From: Puffinus mauretanicus
Taxonomy: Eukaryota > Chordata > Aves > Procellariiformes > Procellariidae
NCBI GenBank assembly: GCA_023333565.1
Contig: JAJKFH010004158.1
Location: forward strand, 2,046,001-2,110,000
DNA length: 64,000 nucleotides
Reading direction: 5' to 3'
The position numbers and the translations under genes were made by a program. The notes beneath the pieces were generated by a model. It worked only from the letters and a program-made list of their open reading frames with translations. It had not been told where the DNA came from and did no database searches. Positions 13,301 to 25,000 of this stretch are shown here, piece after piece (positions within the stretch are counted from its first letter, which is position 1; each line of letters opens with the position of its first letter).

Positions 13301-13803
13301 GGGGACTTGAAATTCTAATTCCAGTTTTCTAACAGGTTCCCTTTCTTCTTACCTCTTTTTTGATAAAAGGAAAGTCATCACGGGAGATGGTTGAGAAAGT
13401 CAAGAGAACAACACTCTGGCAGTGCAAGGTCAACTCTTGCGCATGTTTGGAATGGTAAAAAAAGGTAGTGCTTCCCATTTAAACAAAATTGAATTTTAAG
13501 TCTTAATACGAAACTTTGAGGTTTCAATTTTTTTTCCCTTCTTCAATGAACCTCGCTCGATTTGACATGTTAAATAGGTTTGGGTTTCCCCTCCTCTCCT
13601 CCCCCTTAAAAGAACTCTGAACCATTTCCCCTGAAAAGCCACTTTTCTTGGAAAAATAAGGTCAAAAGAAATTTTTTATTCAACCTAGCAATTGGCAGTA
13701 GCGTATTCAAGCTTCTTTTCCCTCTGGTTGAATTGTTACCCATTGCACTAAAAAATGTAATTCTTACTGAGCCACAGAGAAGGGAAGGGGGTAGCAGACC
13801 CCT

Positions 13804-14353
13804 TGTGCTGGTTTTGGCTGGGATAGAGTTAATTTTCTTCACAGCATCTGGTATGGTGCTATGTTTTGGATTTGTGCTGGAAACAGGGTTGATAACACAG
13901 GGACGTTTTCGTTACTGCTGAGCAGTGCTGACACAGAGTCAAGGCCTTCTCTGCTCCTCACCCCACCCCACCAGCGAGGAGGCTGGGGGTGCACAAGAAG
14001 TTGGGAGAGGACACAGCCGGGACAGCTGACCCCAACTGACCAAAGGGATATTCCATACCGTATGATGTCATGCTCAGCATATAAAGCTGGGGGAAGAAGG
14101 AGGAAGGGGGGGAATGTTCGGAGTGATGGAATTTGTCTTCCCAAGTACCCATTAAGCGTGATGGAGCCCTGCTTTCCTGGAGGTGGCTGAACACCTGCCT
14201 GCCGATGGGAAGGAGCAAATGAACTCCTTGTTTTGCTCTGCTTGTGCATGCGGCTTTTGCTTTACCTATGAAACTGTCTATCTCAGCCCACGAGTCTTCT
14301 CCCTTTTACCCTTCCGATTCTCTCCCCCATCTAACTGGGGTTAAACCATGACA
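13804..14353 (+). mobile_element. Solo LTR of an ERVL-like avian endogenous retrovirus
   Basis: The 550-bp element begins TGTGCTGGTTTTGGC and ends TTAAACCATGACA, so it has the TG...CA termini of an LTR. The five bases before it (13799-13803) and after it (14354-14358) are both CCCCT, a perfect target-site duplication; 5 bp is usual for class III/ERVL elements. I recognise the body as the abundant bird LTR family with this start, an internal 'GTTTTCGTTACTGCTGAGCAGTGCT' type region, and a TATA box near the middle. No gag, pol or env sequence lies next to it, so it is most likely a solo LTR left by recombination between two LTRs. Compared with my memory of the family, the last 60 bases look shortened and the poly(A) signal is altered to ATGAAA (14269-14274 region); this is recollection, not alignment. 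ORFs of up to 136 codons inside it are not genes. Confidence 0.9.
14063..14086 (+). promoter_or_regulatory. LTR core promoter: CRE-like site and TATA box
   Basis: TGATGTCA at 14063-14070 resembles a CRE/ATF site (TGACGTCA with the CpG decayed to TG), and TATAAAG lies at 14080-14086. Together they mark the old U3 promoter of the solo LTR and show that its sense direction is the plus strand. Whether it still starts transcripts cannot be told. Confidence 0.55.
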
Positions 14354-15369
14354 CCCCTCCACAGCTGTGGCACAGCTGCAGGAGTTTGATCTCAAAGTCT
14401 GAATTTACAGAAGCAGTTAGCTGCAGAAGTCCCTCTGGCTTGAGGAATTCAGAAACTAGGTACTTTCAGCCTAGAAGGGATTTTCCAATCTGTATCTTTG
14501 GGCTCTTGCATAACTTTAAAAATCTGGGCCCTGTGAGTGGCTTGCAGAAGACAGCCAGATGTGTTCTCCTTGGCATTTCTTTGGGGAGAGCTTAGGTTAA
14601 AGAACAGATTTTCTTCTGTTCTTCATTTCCACAGAATTGCTCACAAATGAGAGCCAGCTCCTAGCTGCACTGAGCAAGTCCCTGGTTTGAAAAGCAACCA
14701 CCAAGCCCTGAGCTGCTGTCAGCTTTCCCAGGCTGATCTTCTGCATTGCTTCTGTTCGGCAGCTATTGCACCCCATGCCAGAAAACCCATTTCAACAGAG
14801 AGCCAAAACAACAGGGATACAGAGGATGTTAAATGCCACCTGACCCAGAGAAACTGAGGACACAGTGGTCAAATATTGCTAGGAAATTTCGTTCTGTGTT
14901 TGCAGAAATAGCAATCTTAAGAAAAAAGGGACCTGTCTCAAGACAATGCATGGTTTTGCTCAAGTCTCTATGGAAAGAAACTTGCCGTTTATTATTAGCA
15001 TCAGTGCTGCTGCAACCCACCTTTTAATTCAAAGATTCATTTATAAGCTGCTTTGATAAGTTGCACTCGGCTCCGAGTATTGAAATGCTTTTTTGTGCAG
15101 TTTCCCCCACCCTCCCAAGTTTGGTTGCCCTCCCCATCACCAATCTAAATTCGCTTTTATGTGCTGGGAAAACAAAAAAAAAAAAGTGTGAATTTGCCAC
15201 TTCTGAACATCTTGTCCTCTTAATTTGTACAGTGCTGGTTTGTTCAGCACAGAAAAAGTACTGGGAGCAGAATAAATTTAGCTGCAAGGCAGGGTGGGGG
15301 CAGGGAGGGGGACAGCAAAACCAGAGAGGGTAAGTAGAGAGGGGCTCTGCAATGGTGCTGTTTTTCTCC

Positions 15370-15840
15370 CATTGCCCTGTGAGCAGGTTTCATAATGCCC
15401 TTGCCCTCCTCCTGCAACCTTCCCTTTGCCAACTGCAGACATCCAGGTTGGAAATGCCACATCCCTGCACAGCCTCTGCATCATTCTTCTCTTCCTCCCT
15501 TCTTTCCACATTCCTCATAAATTTGCCTTTCTTCAAATTAGCTTTGTTTTAGGGTTTTTTCCCCCCCTCCTCCTTCCATGTCTCGATTCCCTGGATACTA
15601 TATGCCCTCTCAAGGTCTCTTAACCTCCTTCGGCATTCTGTGCCCTGCTCCCAGCCCATCCTCTCCCTTCCCGTGCCTTGCTCCTCCCTGGGCACAGCTC
15701 CTTCGCTCATCCACTTTCTGTTGCTTTCCCCCAGACTCTCCCCTTCCCATTTATCAGCTCCATCCCAGTTGCCTCCTCAGAGTCCTCCACTTCTCCCTTG
15801 CTACGCATTGCTCATGCTCTTTACAAAGAGACAGCCAAGG
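15370..15840. repeat. Pyrimidine-rich low-complexity segment
   Basis: The plus strand is strongly C/T biased, with many CCTTCCC, CTCCT and TTTCCC words. Its low complexity keeps stop codons rare and so produces several overlapping spurious ORFs rich in Pro, Ser and Leu. Confidence 0.55.
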
Positions 15841-17926
15841 AGGTCACCAAGCCTTAAGACCAGCATTATTGAGAATATATAATGAATATATATGCCAGAG
15901 TCACTCAGGAAACTGAGTGGGGACTGAGGCGAAATGGAAAATTAACTGAAAGCAGAGAGCAAATATCTTTGTGCATCTGAGTCTAAAGACTACACAGGGG
16001 AGCCTTGGCAAGCTGCTCTATGCAACGTACAGGCAGCTTGGAGAAAATCAGTAGCAGCAAATCCACAAGTTAACCCAGGCAACTTCTCCAACCTCTTGCC
16101 CATTCAATTTGAACCAACATTTTGGTTGGAATAAATAGCAAGTTTTCCTCTTTTGAAATAAAAAGGGCAACTGGAAATCAGATTTTGTTATTTCAGAATA
16201 TCAAGTCTTCAACATTTTATTTGGCAACATAATGAGCTGATGGCCTTTGAAAAGGAAAGAGGGAATGGCCAGCTTCACCTTTACTGCATTTTTTTAATGT
16301 AACGACTTTCTCGGCCGAGATGAAGACAGAAATGGACAGATCAGCTATCAGCCCAAGAAAGTCAAGTCTCCTTACATTTATGGAATAGAAATGGGCATGT
16401 AAACCATGATAAGTAGTTATTTTCAGCCAGCAATTTAACAACAGCTACAAAGAGAAAGCAGGTCAGAATCTACACTGCTAAAAGGCATCTTGCACTATTT
16501 GATGATCAGCACCATAATTTGGGGTGTTTAAACTTTCTTATTGGAGTAAGAACCCACCTGTTTTTTGGGCTCTGTGGAAAGGTAAGGACTGCTGCACCGG
16601 TATCAGCAAATAAATACGTTAATTTAGCACCAGCAATCCCAATGCACAGCCTTTCACCCCAACAACATGAGTGAATATCTGCCTGCCACCACCTGCTGAT
16701 ATGATCTTAAATCACCCTCTGGTGCTCTCCAGAGCCTGAGATGCAATGAGCAGGTTTTGCAATCAGTCAGAGTGGCCTGAGGATTGCAGTAGTTCGTGCC
16801 TCCCCCACAGAGCACACGAGGGGTAGGTCACACCAGGAAGCCTCAGTGCCAGTCCCAGTAAGGGATGGGTGTTGGACCTGTGGTGCCAGCGCAGCCTGAC
16901 GGCTGGGGCTCCCTCCAGGAGGTTTTCCCCTAAGCTCTACAGGACAGCTGAGGACTGCCAAAGGAAGACTGCATGCAAATAAATGAAAAATGATTTTCGA
17001 TAGTATGGCTGATGGCTGTACAGAACAACCCCAAAAAGGCCTAGCCAGAAACCTGTACTTCACTAGCACAATTATGGCCTAATGAATCAGTGCAAGTACC
17101 AGGCATATACTATTAAAAATATTTCTGAGTCTGTCCAAAAATATATATATTTTCTCAGTATATGCCTACGGAAAGCATAGTTATGAGAGAACAAATGCAT
17201 TTGTGTCATTAGCCTTCTCTCATGGCAGTGAATGGTACCGGGCTTGGAACAAATGCATTTTCATTTTATGCTTCAATCATCTCCAGCACCTGTGTGAATA
17301 ACACAGCCCCGAGCTACATTGTCACCGCAATCATTCCTTGCTGCAGCCATTTCTGGAAAGGTACCTCCCTGAAGCAAGTCCAGCACGTAGGCAATAGGGT
17401 TTTATTGCCAAGTACCACAAATATATTCTATCTGGATACTGGCAAAATAATGTTCAGAGATCTCTGTAACTGCTTAGAGAGAACTTGTACACAGCCGTTC
17501 ACATGGGGGCACTTTCCTTGTAAACCAACCGCTTGGTCAAGCTCTCCTTCCCCTTGTAAGAGGTGCATCCATGTCTCCTGGCCCCACCAACCTCATGCAG
17601 ATGGGTAAGAAGGTTAACCCACCAGCTAAAAGCATTTGCTCCTCTGTCACATGAGACCTGCTCCAGAAATTTCTATACCCAATCATGGTCCCTGACAAGC
17701 CATGTCCCCTCATACCCCTCCCGAGGAAGGCACCTTCTCAACCACAAGGAAAGGGCTGATGACGTACTGCTGTGTGGTGGAACATAAGCCCAGGTGTAGG
17801 ACTTCTGGTCTATAGCAGATTGATGTCATGATATCATTTTTTAATTTTATCTATATAGAGAAATAAACATATGCACAGACCATGTTTATTTCACTCTATC
17901 AAATATAATTTTAACAAACATGACAC

Positions 17927-18163
17927 AATTTTTACTGTGACAGAATGTCTCTGTTAAATATTATAAGTTTCAGTGCTTTGTAATTGTATTTCAATAGGCA
18001 CAAGAAGTATTTCGCTGCACAGTGAATGCATGTCATTAAATAGTATAAATTTACACTCTGTTGTAAATGAATGTTCATTTTACATTGTAATTTTTTTACT
18101 GCAGAATGTTGCCATTTTAGTATTCACTGTAATCACTCCACTGTGTTGCAAGCAAATGTCATT
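17927..18163 (+). repeat. Imperfect old duplication with internal palindrome
   Basis: Two segments share ordered similarity. AATTTTTACTG(TGA)CAGAATGT at 17927-17948 matches AATTTTTTTACTGCAGAATGT at 18089-18109, and ATGTCATT recurs at 18030-18037 and 18156-18163. Between them TGTAAATGAA (18062-18071) and TTCATTTTACA (18074-18084) form an imperfect palindrome. It could be a decayed tandem duplication or part of an unrecognised non-autonomous element; no terminal inverted repeats were found. Confidence 0.35.
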
Positions 18164-19137
18164 TATATGATACGTAAAAATTCAGAGAATTCAATTTAAG
18201 GGATCTCAGTCTGAAGTATAAATACATGCAAGCCACGTAACACAAATAAACTTACTCCAGATGGTTGCTTATAGCAGATAAAATCAAATCTCGCCATCCT
18301 AAGAAATTAAATTCCCAGTACAAATATAGGCAATCCAGTAGTTTCTGCTGACCAAAACGGCCAGAAAATTAGCACCAATCCAAACATAATAAATGTAATG
18401 AAGGTTTTGCCACTAATAAGAGACCAAACGTTATGTTTTCTAAATGGTTTAACAGCTTTTCTGTCTAAATGTTTTTGAGAATCCGCAGAGATTCCCCCAG
18501 ATTCTGCCCCAGAAAATACATGTAAATATCTAGAAATAGAAAACTATTGATACAATAAAACAAACGATTCTAAAAGCAACAATGCTTTATTTGCTCCTCT
18601 ACCATTACAGCTGCCTGGAGTACTTACAGTACAGCCCAAGAGCATTAACAAACAGCCAAGCTATTTCTTCTCTGTTGATAGCCACCTTATTGCTTTCAGC
18701 AGCTAGCAAATTAAACCTTCAAAATAATTCTCATGTGCACTGACTGTAAAGTGAATTTAAATTAAAGTAATACATTACAAGAAAAGTGAGTACCTAGCCA
18801 GAGTTCTCAGCAGCCTCTTCCTTCTTCCAAAACCATCCTCAATGCACACAAATATAGTTACACAGTTCACACCTGCCAACATACATCTGCACATACCATA
18901 TGGTGCAGGACACACCTTATCCCAGCACTCACACACATATGTATTTGCAAACACCTCCTGCCACTGGGAGACAGATAAGTCCAGCCAAGTGCTACTAAAA
19001 CCAAACAAGAAATGCCTCGCTGCCCATTTCTCCTCTGTCAGGCACCCACACGTCCTCCCCAAGGGCGGGTCAGAGCACAGAGCAAGTTTCAAAATGGCAA
19101 TATTCACCCCAGCCACGCTAAGCAGATGAAGGCCTCT

Positions 19138-19220
19138 GACAGTCCCTTTGCAGATGGATATGCAGCCAAAGAAATGAAGTTACTCACTCAACATCACAGA
19201 ACAAACCTGCACCAGGGCAA
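19138..19220 (-). mobile_element. Possible MIR-like remnant
   Basis: The plus strand 'CCCTTTGCAGATGGATATGC', then 'AAAGAAATGAAGTTACTCAC' and 'CATCACAGA', follows the order of the reverse complement of a MIR core (TTTGCAGATGGGGAAACTGAG ... GTGACTTGCCCAAGGTCACACAG). It is heavily diverged, and the assignment rests on visual comparison. Confidence 0.35.
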
Positions 19221-22200
19221 ATCTTGCATAGCCCCACTGGTATCCTTCTCCTTACATTTATCTATAGATAGCTCCCAAGCTTAAATTTAGACCTGGGAGC
19301 AGTCTGCGAGGCTGTCTCATGCCTTTCACTTCCTGGCTGCAGTGCAGAGCTAAAAAAATTACACTGAGAAGGTTTTAATTGCTCTGTTTTCCTGACGTAG
19401 TGCAAAAAGGATGGAGGTGAACTGATAGATCTGAAGTGCTCTAAAACAGGCTACGGCCTCAAAAGCAGCTTCTTTGCTCTGAGGCTGCTGGAGAGATCCA
19501 AGCCTCAGAAAGACTGAACAACCTGATGTGAGTGAGCTGAATTACATTTCTGAGAGAGAGTTATTCTTGGTAGTTATTCTGATGAAAGTCAGCTTAGATG
19601 CGACTTAGGAAGCCCACTTATTAACAATTTATTTATCAAATAGTAATTAAATAATAAATTATTTGAAATCCTGTTCCTTTTGTTTCTGTGCACATATAGC
19701 TCAGTTCCAGCTTCTTCCGCACCTATTGCTTGAAGATTTTAGCTTAGACTCAAGAACAATCCTAAAAATCTCTGCTCTTATTCTAGGTCAAACTCAAGTT
19801 AAAGTTAGCTACTTGCAAGTAACCCCCTGCAAGCGTCTCAACAGGATCATCACAGCAGAAATGGCTCTAAGTCAGGCATCGGGCACAGCCAGGTTGGGAA
19901 ATGGATATAAACAGATTTAAATAGGTAGAGAACCTGACTGCATCAATGCTGTGAAACCCAACAGGCATTCAGTACAAACATACAGCACAGAGTAGGAGAG
20001 AAAACCAGCAGCAAAATGAGAGCAGCCCTTCTCATGTTCTTCCACAGGACCACAGAAATACCAAAAGAGACATTTTCTTGTGTGGCTGCCCAGCCCCTGC
20101 AGAGCAGGGTGAACACCGTTAGGCCTGCTTTGCAGTGGAGAAGCCACGAGGCTCTCCAAAGCAGCCCCAGAGCCATTCAGCAATCTGCTGGGGATAGACA
20201 CACAACCCACAAGTCCCAACACCCTACCTGTTAGCAGACAGCTGCCTGGTCTGTGTCTCCAGATGTTCTCAGTGGAGTTTGTGCTGGCTAGGGACACTCA
20301 GCGGGGAAAAATCTCAGGGCTCTTCCACCTCAGCTGGGTCAGGATGTTATGCTTAGTGCACTGGCACCAGCTCTGTGTCTGCAGTAAAGGCCAGCTACTA
20401 TAACACTCTATTACTGATGCTCAGTTTTCCCACCCTGCAAAAGCATGTCTCACCTCCTCCTCATTTACATCCCAACTGAGCCTGGCTTCAATTATCAGCT
20501 CTTCTGGTTTCAGAGGGGTGCAGGGCAACTAACAAGCTTTCTTCTGTAACCTCAGACACTTCAGAGGATTGGAATTTTGCACTGCAAACCTTAACAAAAC
20601 CAGGTCTGGCTTAATTCATTTTTAATATCCCCTCAATGTCAAGTAAGGAATTCCTTCATCACAGCCAACACACAAGCCCTCAAGATGCCCTTTCATACAA
20701 AGTTGTATGACATGACTCTCCTTACCCTTACGCACTAATGCATATGAAGCATCAGCTCATTTTATTACTCTGTGCAGTGCAGATTTGATTACCCAAATCT
20801 GTCCTAAACATTCTTGAGAAACGTCTGGCAACTCCTGGCATTAGCACATAGCTCCTCCTGGATTATTCCTCAGCATCGCAAAGCTGCCCATGCTGTTGCT
20901 TGGTACAAGATTGGATTTACTGGCATTGCATTTCCTTCCAGCCTTCCAGGTTGGAAGTTTCCAACTACAGTCCCTTGGAAGCCTGTCAGTTACGCATGAG
21001 TCCAGCATCAGAGCAGTTTAGTACCCTTTTATAGGAAGGGACCGATATTGCTGGGTGGGAACTGCGTTATCTTCACTGCAGGTCACCGAGTAGTCTGTGT
21101 TTGCTGCTAATTAAATTCACTGTTGGAAGTTCCTTACATCTCCACATGATACGTAACTGCAGAGCTGGATGTTGCCCCTAATTGCTTTTTGTAACAAGGT
21201 CATAAAAGTCATGCTGTTATGTCCAGATATGGCAGGGCCCTGACAACAGTACATGATCATAGATGACATTAATACCACACTGTATTGTACCAAAATTCGA
21301 TATTAATGAGGTGGTTTCAGTCCTCTTTCAGTATGTGCTTATTTCGGTCACTTAAGAGCTGTATTTTCACAGGAAGGTTAAGGAGCATTAAAGTAAAACT
21401 CAAAGTAAAGTTTGGGGCTATCCATATGATGTGATAAGTTTAAGACACAAGATAGTCTGTATGAGCAATATTATTAATTGCCAGCTTACAAGATTTCTCT
21501 AATGGCATATTACCCTTTGTTTTCTTTGATCTAACACTGAAGCAAACTGAATGAATGAGTACATACCAATGCAGCTTTGCTTGCAATGACTGATTATGTT
21601 ACTTGGCAAGGAGCTGTGTGTTGAGCGATCACTATATACAACACGACTGGCTGCCTTTCCCCCACCAAGAAAGAACTGCTGCACAGTTCGACATTTGAGC
21701 AAAATGGGTAAGAGGGACAGAGCTGAAACTACACAAAACCATCCCAGATAGGATTGTTTTTAGTCTCAACCATGAATGAACTGGGGAAAAAAGCAAGTTA
21801 ACCCCGCCTGAAACACCAGCATCATTGCTATTTCCATCCAAAAACCACATTCCTTGGGACCCTGACTCCTGCGGAAGCCTTTCCTGGGCACAATCTCCCA
21901 TGCTACTGGGCAAAAGATTAAAATTAAGCCTCAGAAGATGATTCACCCAGGCCAAGCAGGCGAAAAATGTTCCTAATGTTTGTATTACCAATGGGTACCT
22001 TCTGCCACTACTCGTACTTTTGCAGTCTCACCAGACATCAGAGACAGAATTCATCCGTGCAGGTTTTGATATGTGAACTAGAAGTCTGGGTTTGCTTTAT
22101 GTAGGGATAGGTCCTACTAGATCATGAAGTATTTTTCTGTGGTAATTGCCCAAAATCAGTCAGGGAAATTGTTCCTTAGAAGTGCTTATTGCCCACTTCT

Positions 22201-25000
22201 GAAAACAGAGCACCATCTACCAGTGCAGATGGAGACACCTCCACTGCAGAGGGTAGAAGTGCTAAATGATCCCTGCAAACCAAACTCACGTGGCACAGGC
22301 TTGCCTAAGCAATTGGTTATTAGCTAATTAATCAGTTAATCACATTCCGATATGCATTTGGCCTAGAAAATGCTCACTAGTCGTACATACGTAACATGTT
22401 TACATTAACATTTTGGAAAGCTTAGCAGCTTCCAAGTTCTTTTATGTTTGCATACAGCAGAGATCTCTAGGAAAATCTGATCAGAAATCATAGCGTAACT
22501 AAATTATTATAACAGACACCTGTATGAAAACAGTCTTAAAGCTAGGCAACTTTACACACAACTTGCTTGCTGCTATCTAATTATATGCTTTATCTATCGC
22601 TGAGTCAAGAATAAAATCCAATTTTGCCAAACCTTTTAAGCAAAAGATAAAACACAGGGAACAAACCTGTCCCAAATGGCATTCTATTTAGACATGCCCT
22701 TATCCAAGACCAGGATAATAAAACATTTTAGCCCTTTCCAGCAGCCAAATCTCAACAAAATCAAAACCACCAGCAGCACATTTCTAACTACAAGGTGCCA
22801 CTGAACAAAGCTTGCCTTGCTCAGGAGCAGCAGCTCACACAACATTAGATCAAGTTTTTCAGCTTACAGACAGAAGAAAAGATTAGGTTATCCTGTCTGT
22901 CTTTGCATCTCTCCCAGTCCTTTACATTTCCACCAGGAATCCAGGTAGGACTTCAATGGTTTTGGTTTGTCTGAAGCATATTTCCAAAGAAGGCATTCAG
23001 TGTCAATCTGATCATGAGAGTGAGGCAAAGGGGGGAACATTCACACAACTCACTGAATGTTTCTGTTTCAAATGCACGGCAGCAACTTGTTAAATGATTT
23101 CTCAGATGGCAAAAAAAAACCCTGGGGGATCAAGGCATTATTTGTTGTTCTGTGCCTGGAACATCCGAGATTTCCCTGTAATGGAAGAGGAGACTATAGG
23201 GAGCTGCAGATGTTCCCAGCAGCATCCTTCTGCAGCAGCAAAGGCAGTCCCTTCTGGCAGCTCCCAACATGACAGCTGTGGCACAGAGGCCTCGATGATA
23301 CTAAAGCGGTAAGGTCCCAGTTGAGCTGCACTGGTATTCACCAGTCGCAGATGAGGGGTGATAACACCCAGCTGCATATTCACATTCCTACAAGACAGTT
23401 GTAAAAGCACTAGGCACTTGACTACACCAGCAGCTTAGCACCGTTTCTTAGACCACTACTAGTTTCTTATCATAAGATAGAAGATAATAACTGCTTGTAA
23501 CGCGGGTGCAATAGAGACTTTATGTTAGGGCTTCTGTCAGTGAGTGTCACCCTGGCTCTGACATGATGGGCATTGTGCAGATAGGAAGGTAGAGCATCTC
23601 TGTTTGAAGAGCCTCTACAAATCAAAAAGCATCATTTTGCTGGGGACGAATAACATTCAATTTGTTACATTCTTACATTTGCTTACTGGCAGTATTAAAA
23701 AAGAAAACCCACAACAAAACACAAAAACAGTGGGAAAGATTTCAGCGTGTACATCATGTAAAGAATCATATGAGAATGACATTAGAGGGCTGCAGAAAGC
23801 TCAACAGACCAGCATTACAGGGGTTGGTGGGAACGTGTTTACTGAGCCGATTGCTGATTCTTATTTGCAATTCAGACTCTGTGATTGATCAGACCATTGT
23901 TTTTTCCCCTTTGACTAAAGTCTTTTCCACCCTTAGGGAAATACCAAAGAACAATTAGTGAATAATGCACTTAAGGTATAAACCTGTGGCATTTGGAGGA
24001 TATTTTAACTAATGCTGGCATTTCATTTAATGATATCAAATACAGAATTATACAGCCTGATTTCCCCTGCACAATTCCAATCAGCAGCAATTGCAGTCCG
24101 AGTCTCAAGTTGAAGATTATATTTGCAAACCAGATTTTGGAGGGTGGGGGAAATAAATCTGTTAGTCCATGGTTTGGTCAAAAGTTTGAAAGGCAGTCTT
24201 ATAACAAAAGGGTGAAATCTTGGCTGCAAAGTCAACATAAGCCTCATTCAAAATTTCTCACAGCTCTTTTAATAGCATAAATGTTTCAAGCTAGTACATC
24301 TGGGTCTCTGAAACAGTGGCAGCAGTATTTCAAATATTCTCAAAGCCAGCTACTTGGATGGGCTTGAATTGGTGACAATAATTGTGAAGATTAGCTTCTC
24401 AGGCCAAATAGAAACAAGCCAGGGCCACGCAGGCAGGCTTAGTTCTCTCACAGGAAACACGTGAGCGAAGCAGGATGCCAGGGCTCCAAAGAGGAAAAGC
24501 TGGAGGGCATATCAGCACACGTGCCGAGTGGCAGAAAATTAACAATTTTGATACTGCAGCTACTCCAAAACACATATCACTGAATACATAAAGGCAAAGA
24601 ATAGAATAGTAGAAATCAGTGCAAAAGTAGAAAATAGCTGGCGTGTTTTGGGCACCAAATAATCAATATTTGTTCCCCAAATTGTAACTGCTGAACCAAA
24701 ACTTAATTTAGGCCACAGGAGGGACCACAAGGGATGTATCAAGCAGCATTCAGCAAAGCAGCACATACCAGACCTTTCCCATCAACAGAGTTCTCCAAAC
24801 AAACCATTTAAGGCAGGTCACGAAATGGCAAGATACCAGCTGTTTGCATTTACTTTTTTCTTGTTACATTTCTAAAACAAACTTTTTCATAAGAGAAATC
24901 TGACCGAATTTAGACACAATGCTGCCTCTTGCCCCAACCATTTTAATCAATTTGATAAGCAAGCCAGATTGTACGCCAATGCTTCCAACAATTAACTTGC

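Larger units (their letters stand above)
5290..13798. other. Gene-free intergenic DNA between the A18 tract and the LTR
   Basis: No coding exon was recognised. The ORFs are at most 129 codons and show no domain. Contents worth naming are a MIR-like SINE remnant (5665-5800), a patch with raised CpG density (5850-6140), a possible regulatory block with paired homeodomain cores (7245-7330), an octamer ATTTGCAT at 9950-9957, and an ATTA/TAAT-dense block at 12439-12540. A small GGA run lies near 6824. Confidence 0.65.
14359..25000. other. Gene-free intergenic DNA right of the LTR
   Basis: No exon or RNA gene was recognised. ORFs are short and overlap on both strands without domain content; the longest (17222-17608 plus, 19917-20297 minus) have no recognisable motif. 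The stretch contains a pyrimidine-rich segment (15370-15840), an imperfect duplication with a small palindrome (17927-18163) and a MIR-like remnant (19138-19220). Nothing else was identified. Confidence 0.65.

Noticed and set aside
13839..14249. 136-codon minus-strand ORF and overlapping ORFs on both strands
   Set aside because: They lie entirely inside the solo LTR and show no retroviral or cellular domain.
17222..17608. 128-codon plus-strand ORF
   Set aside because: No recognisable motif or exon structure; length is within chance for 64 kb.
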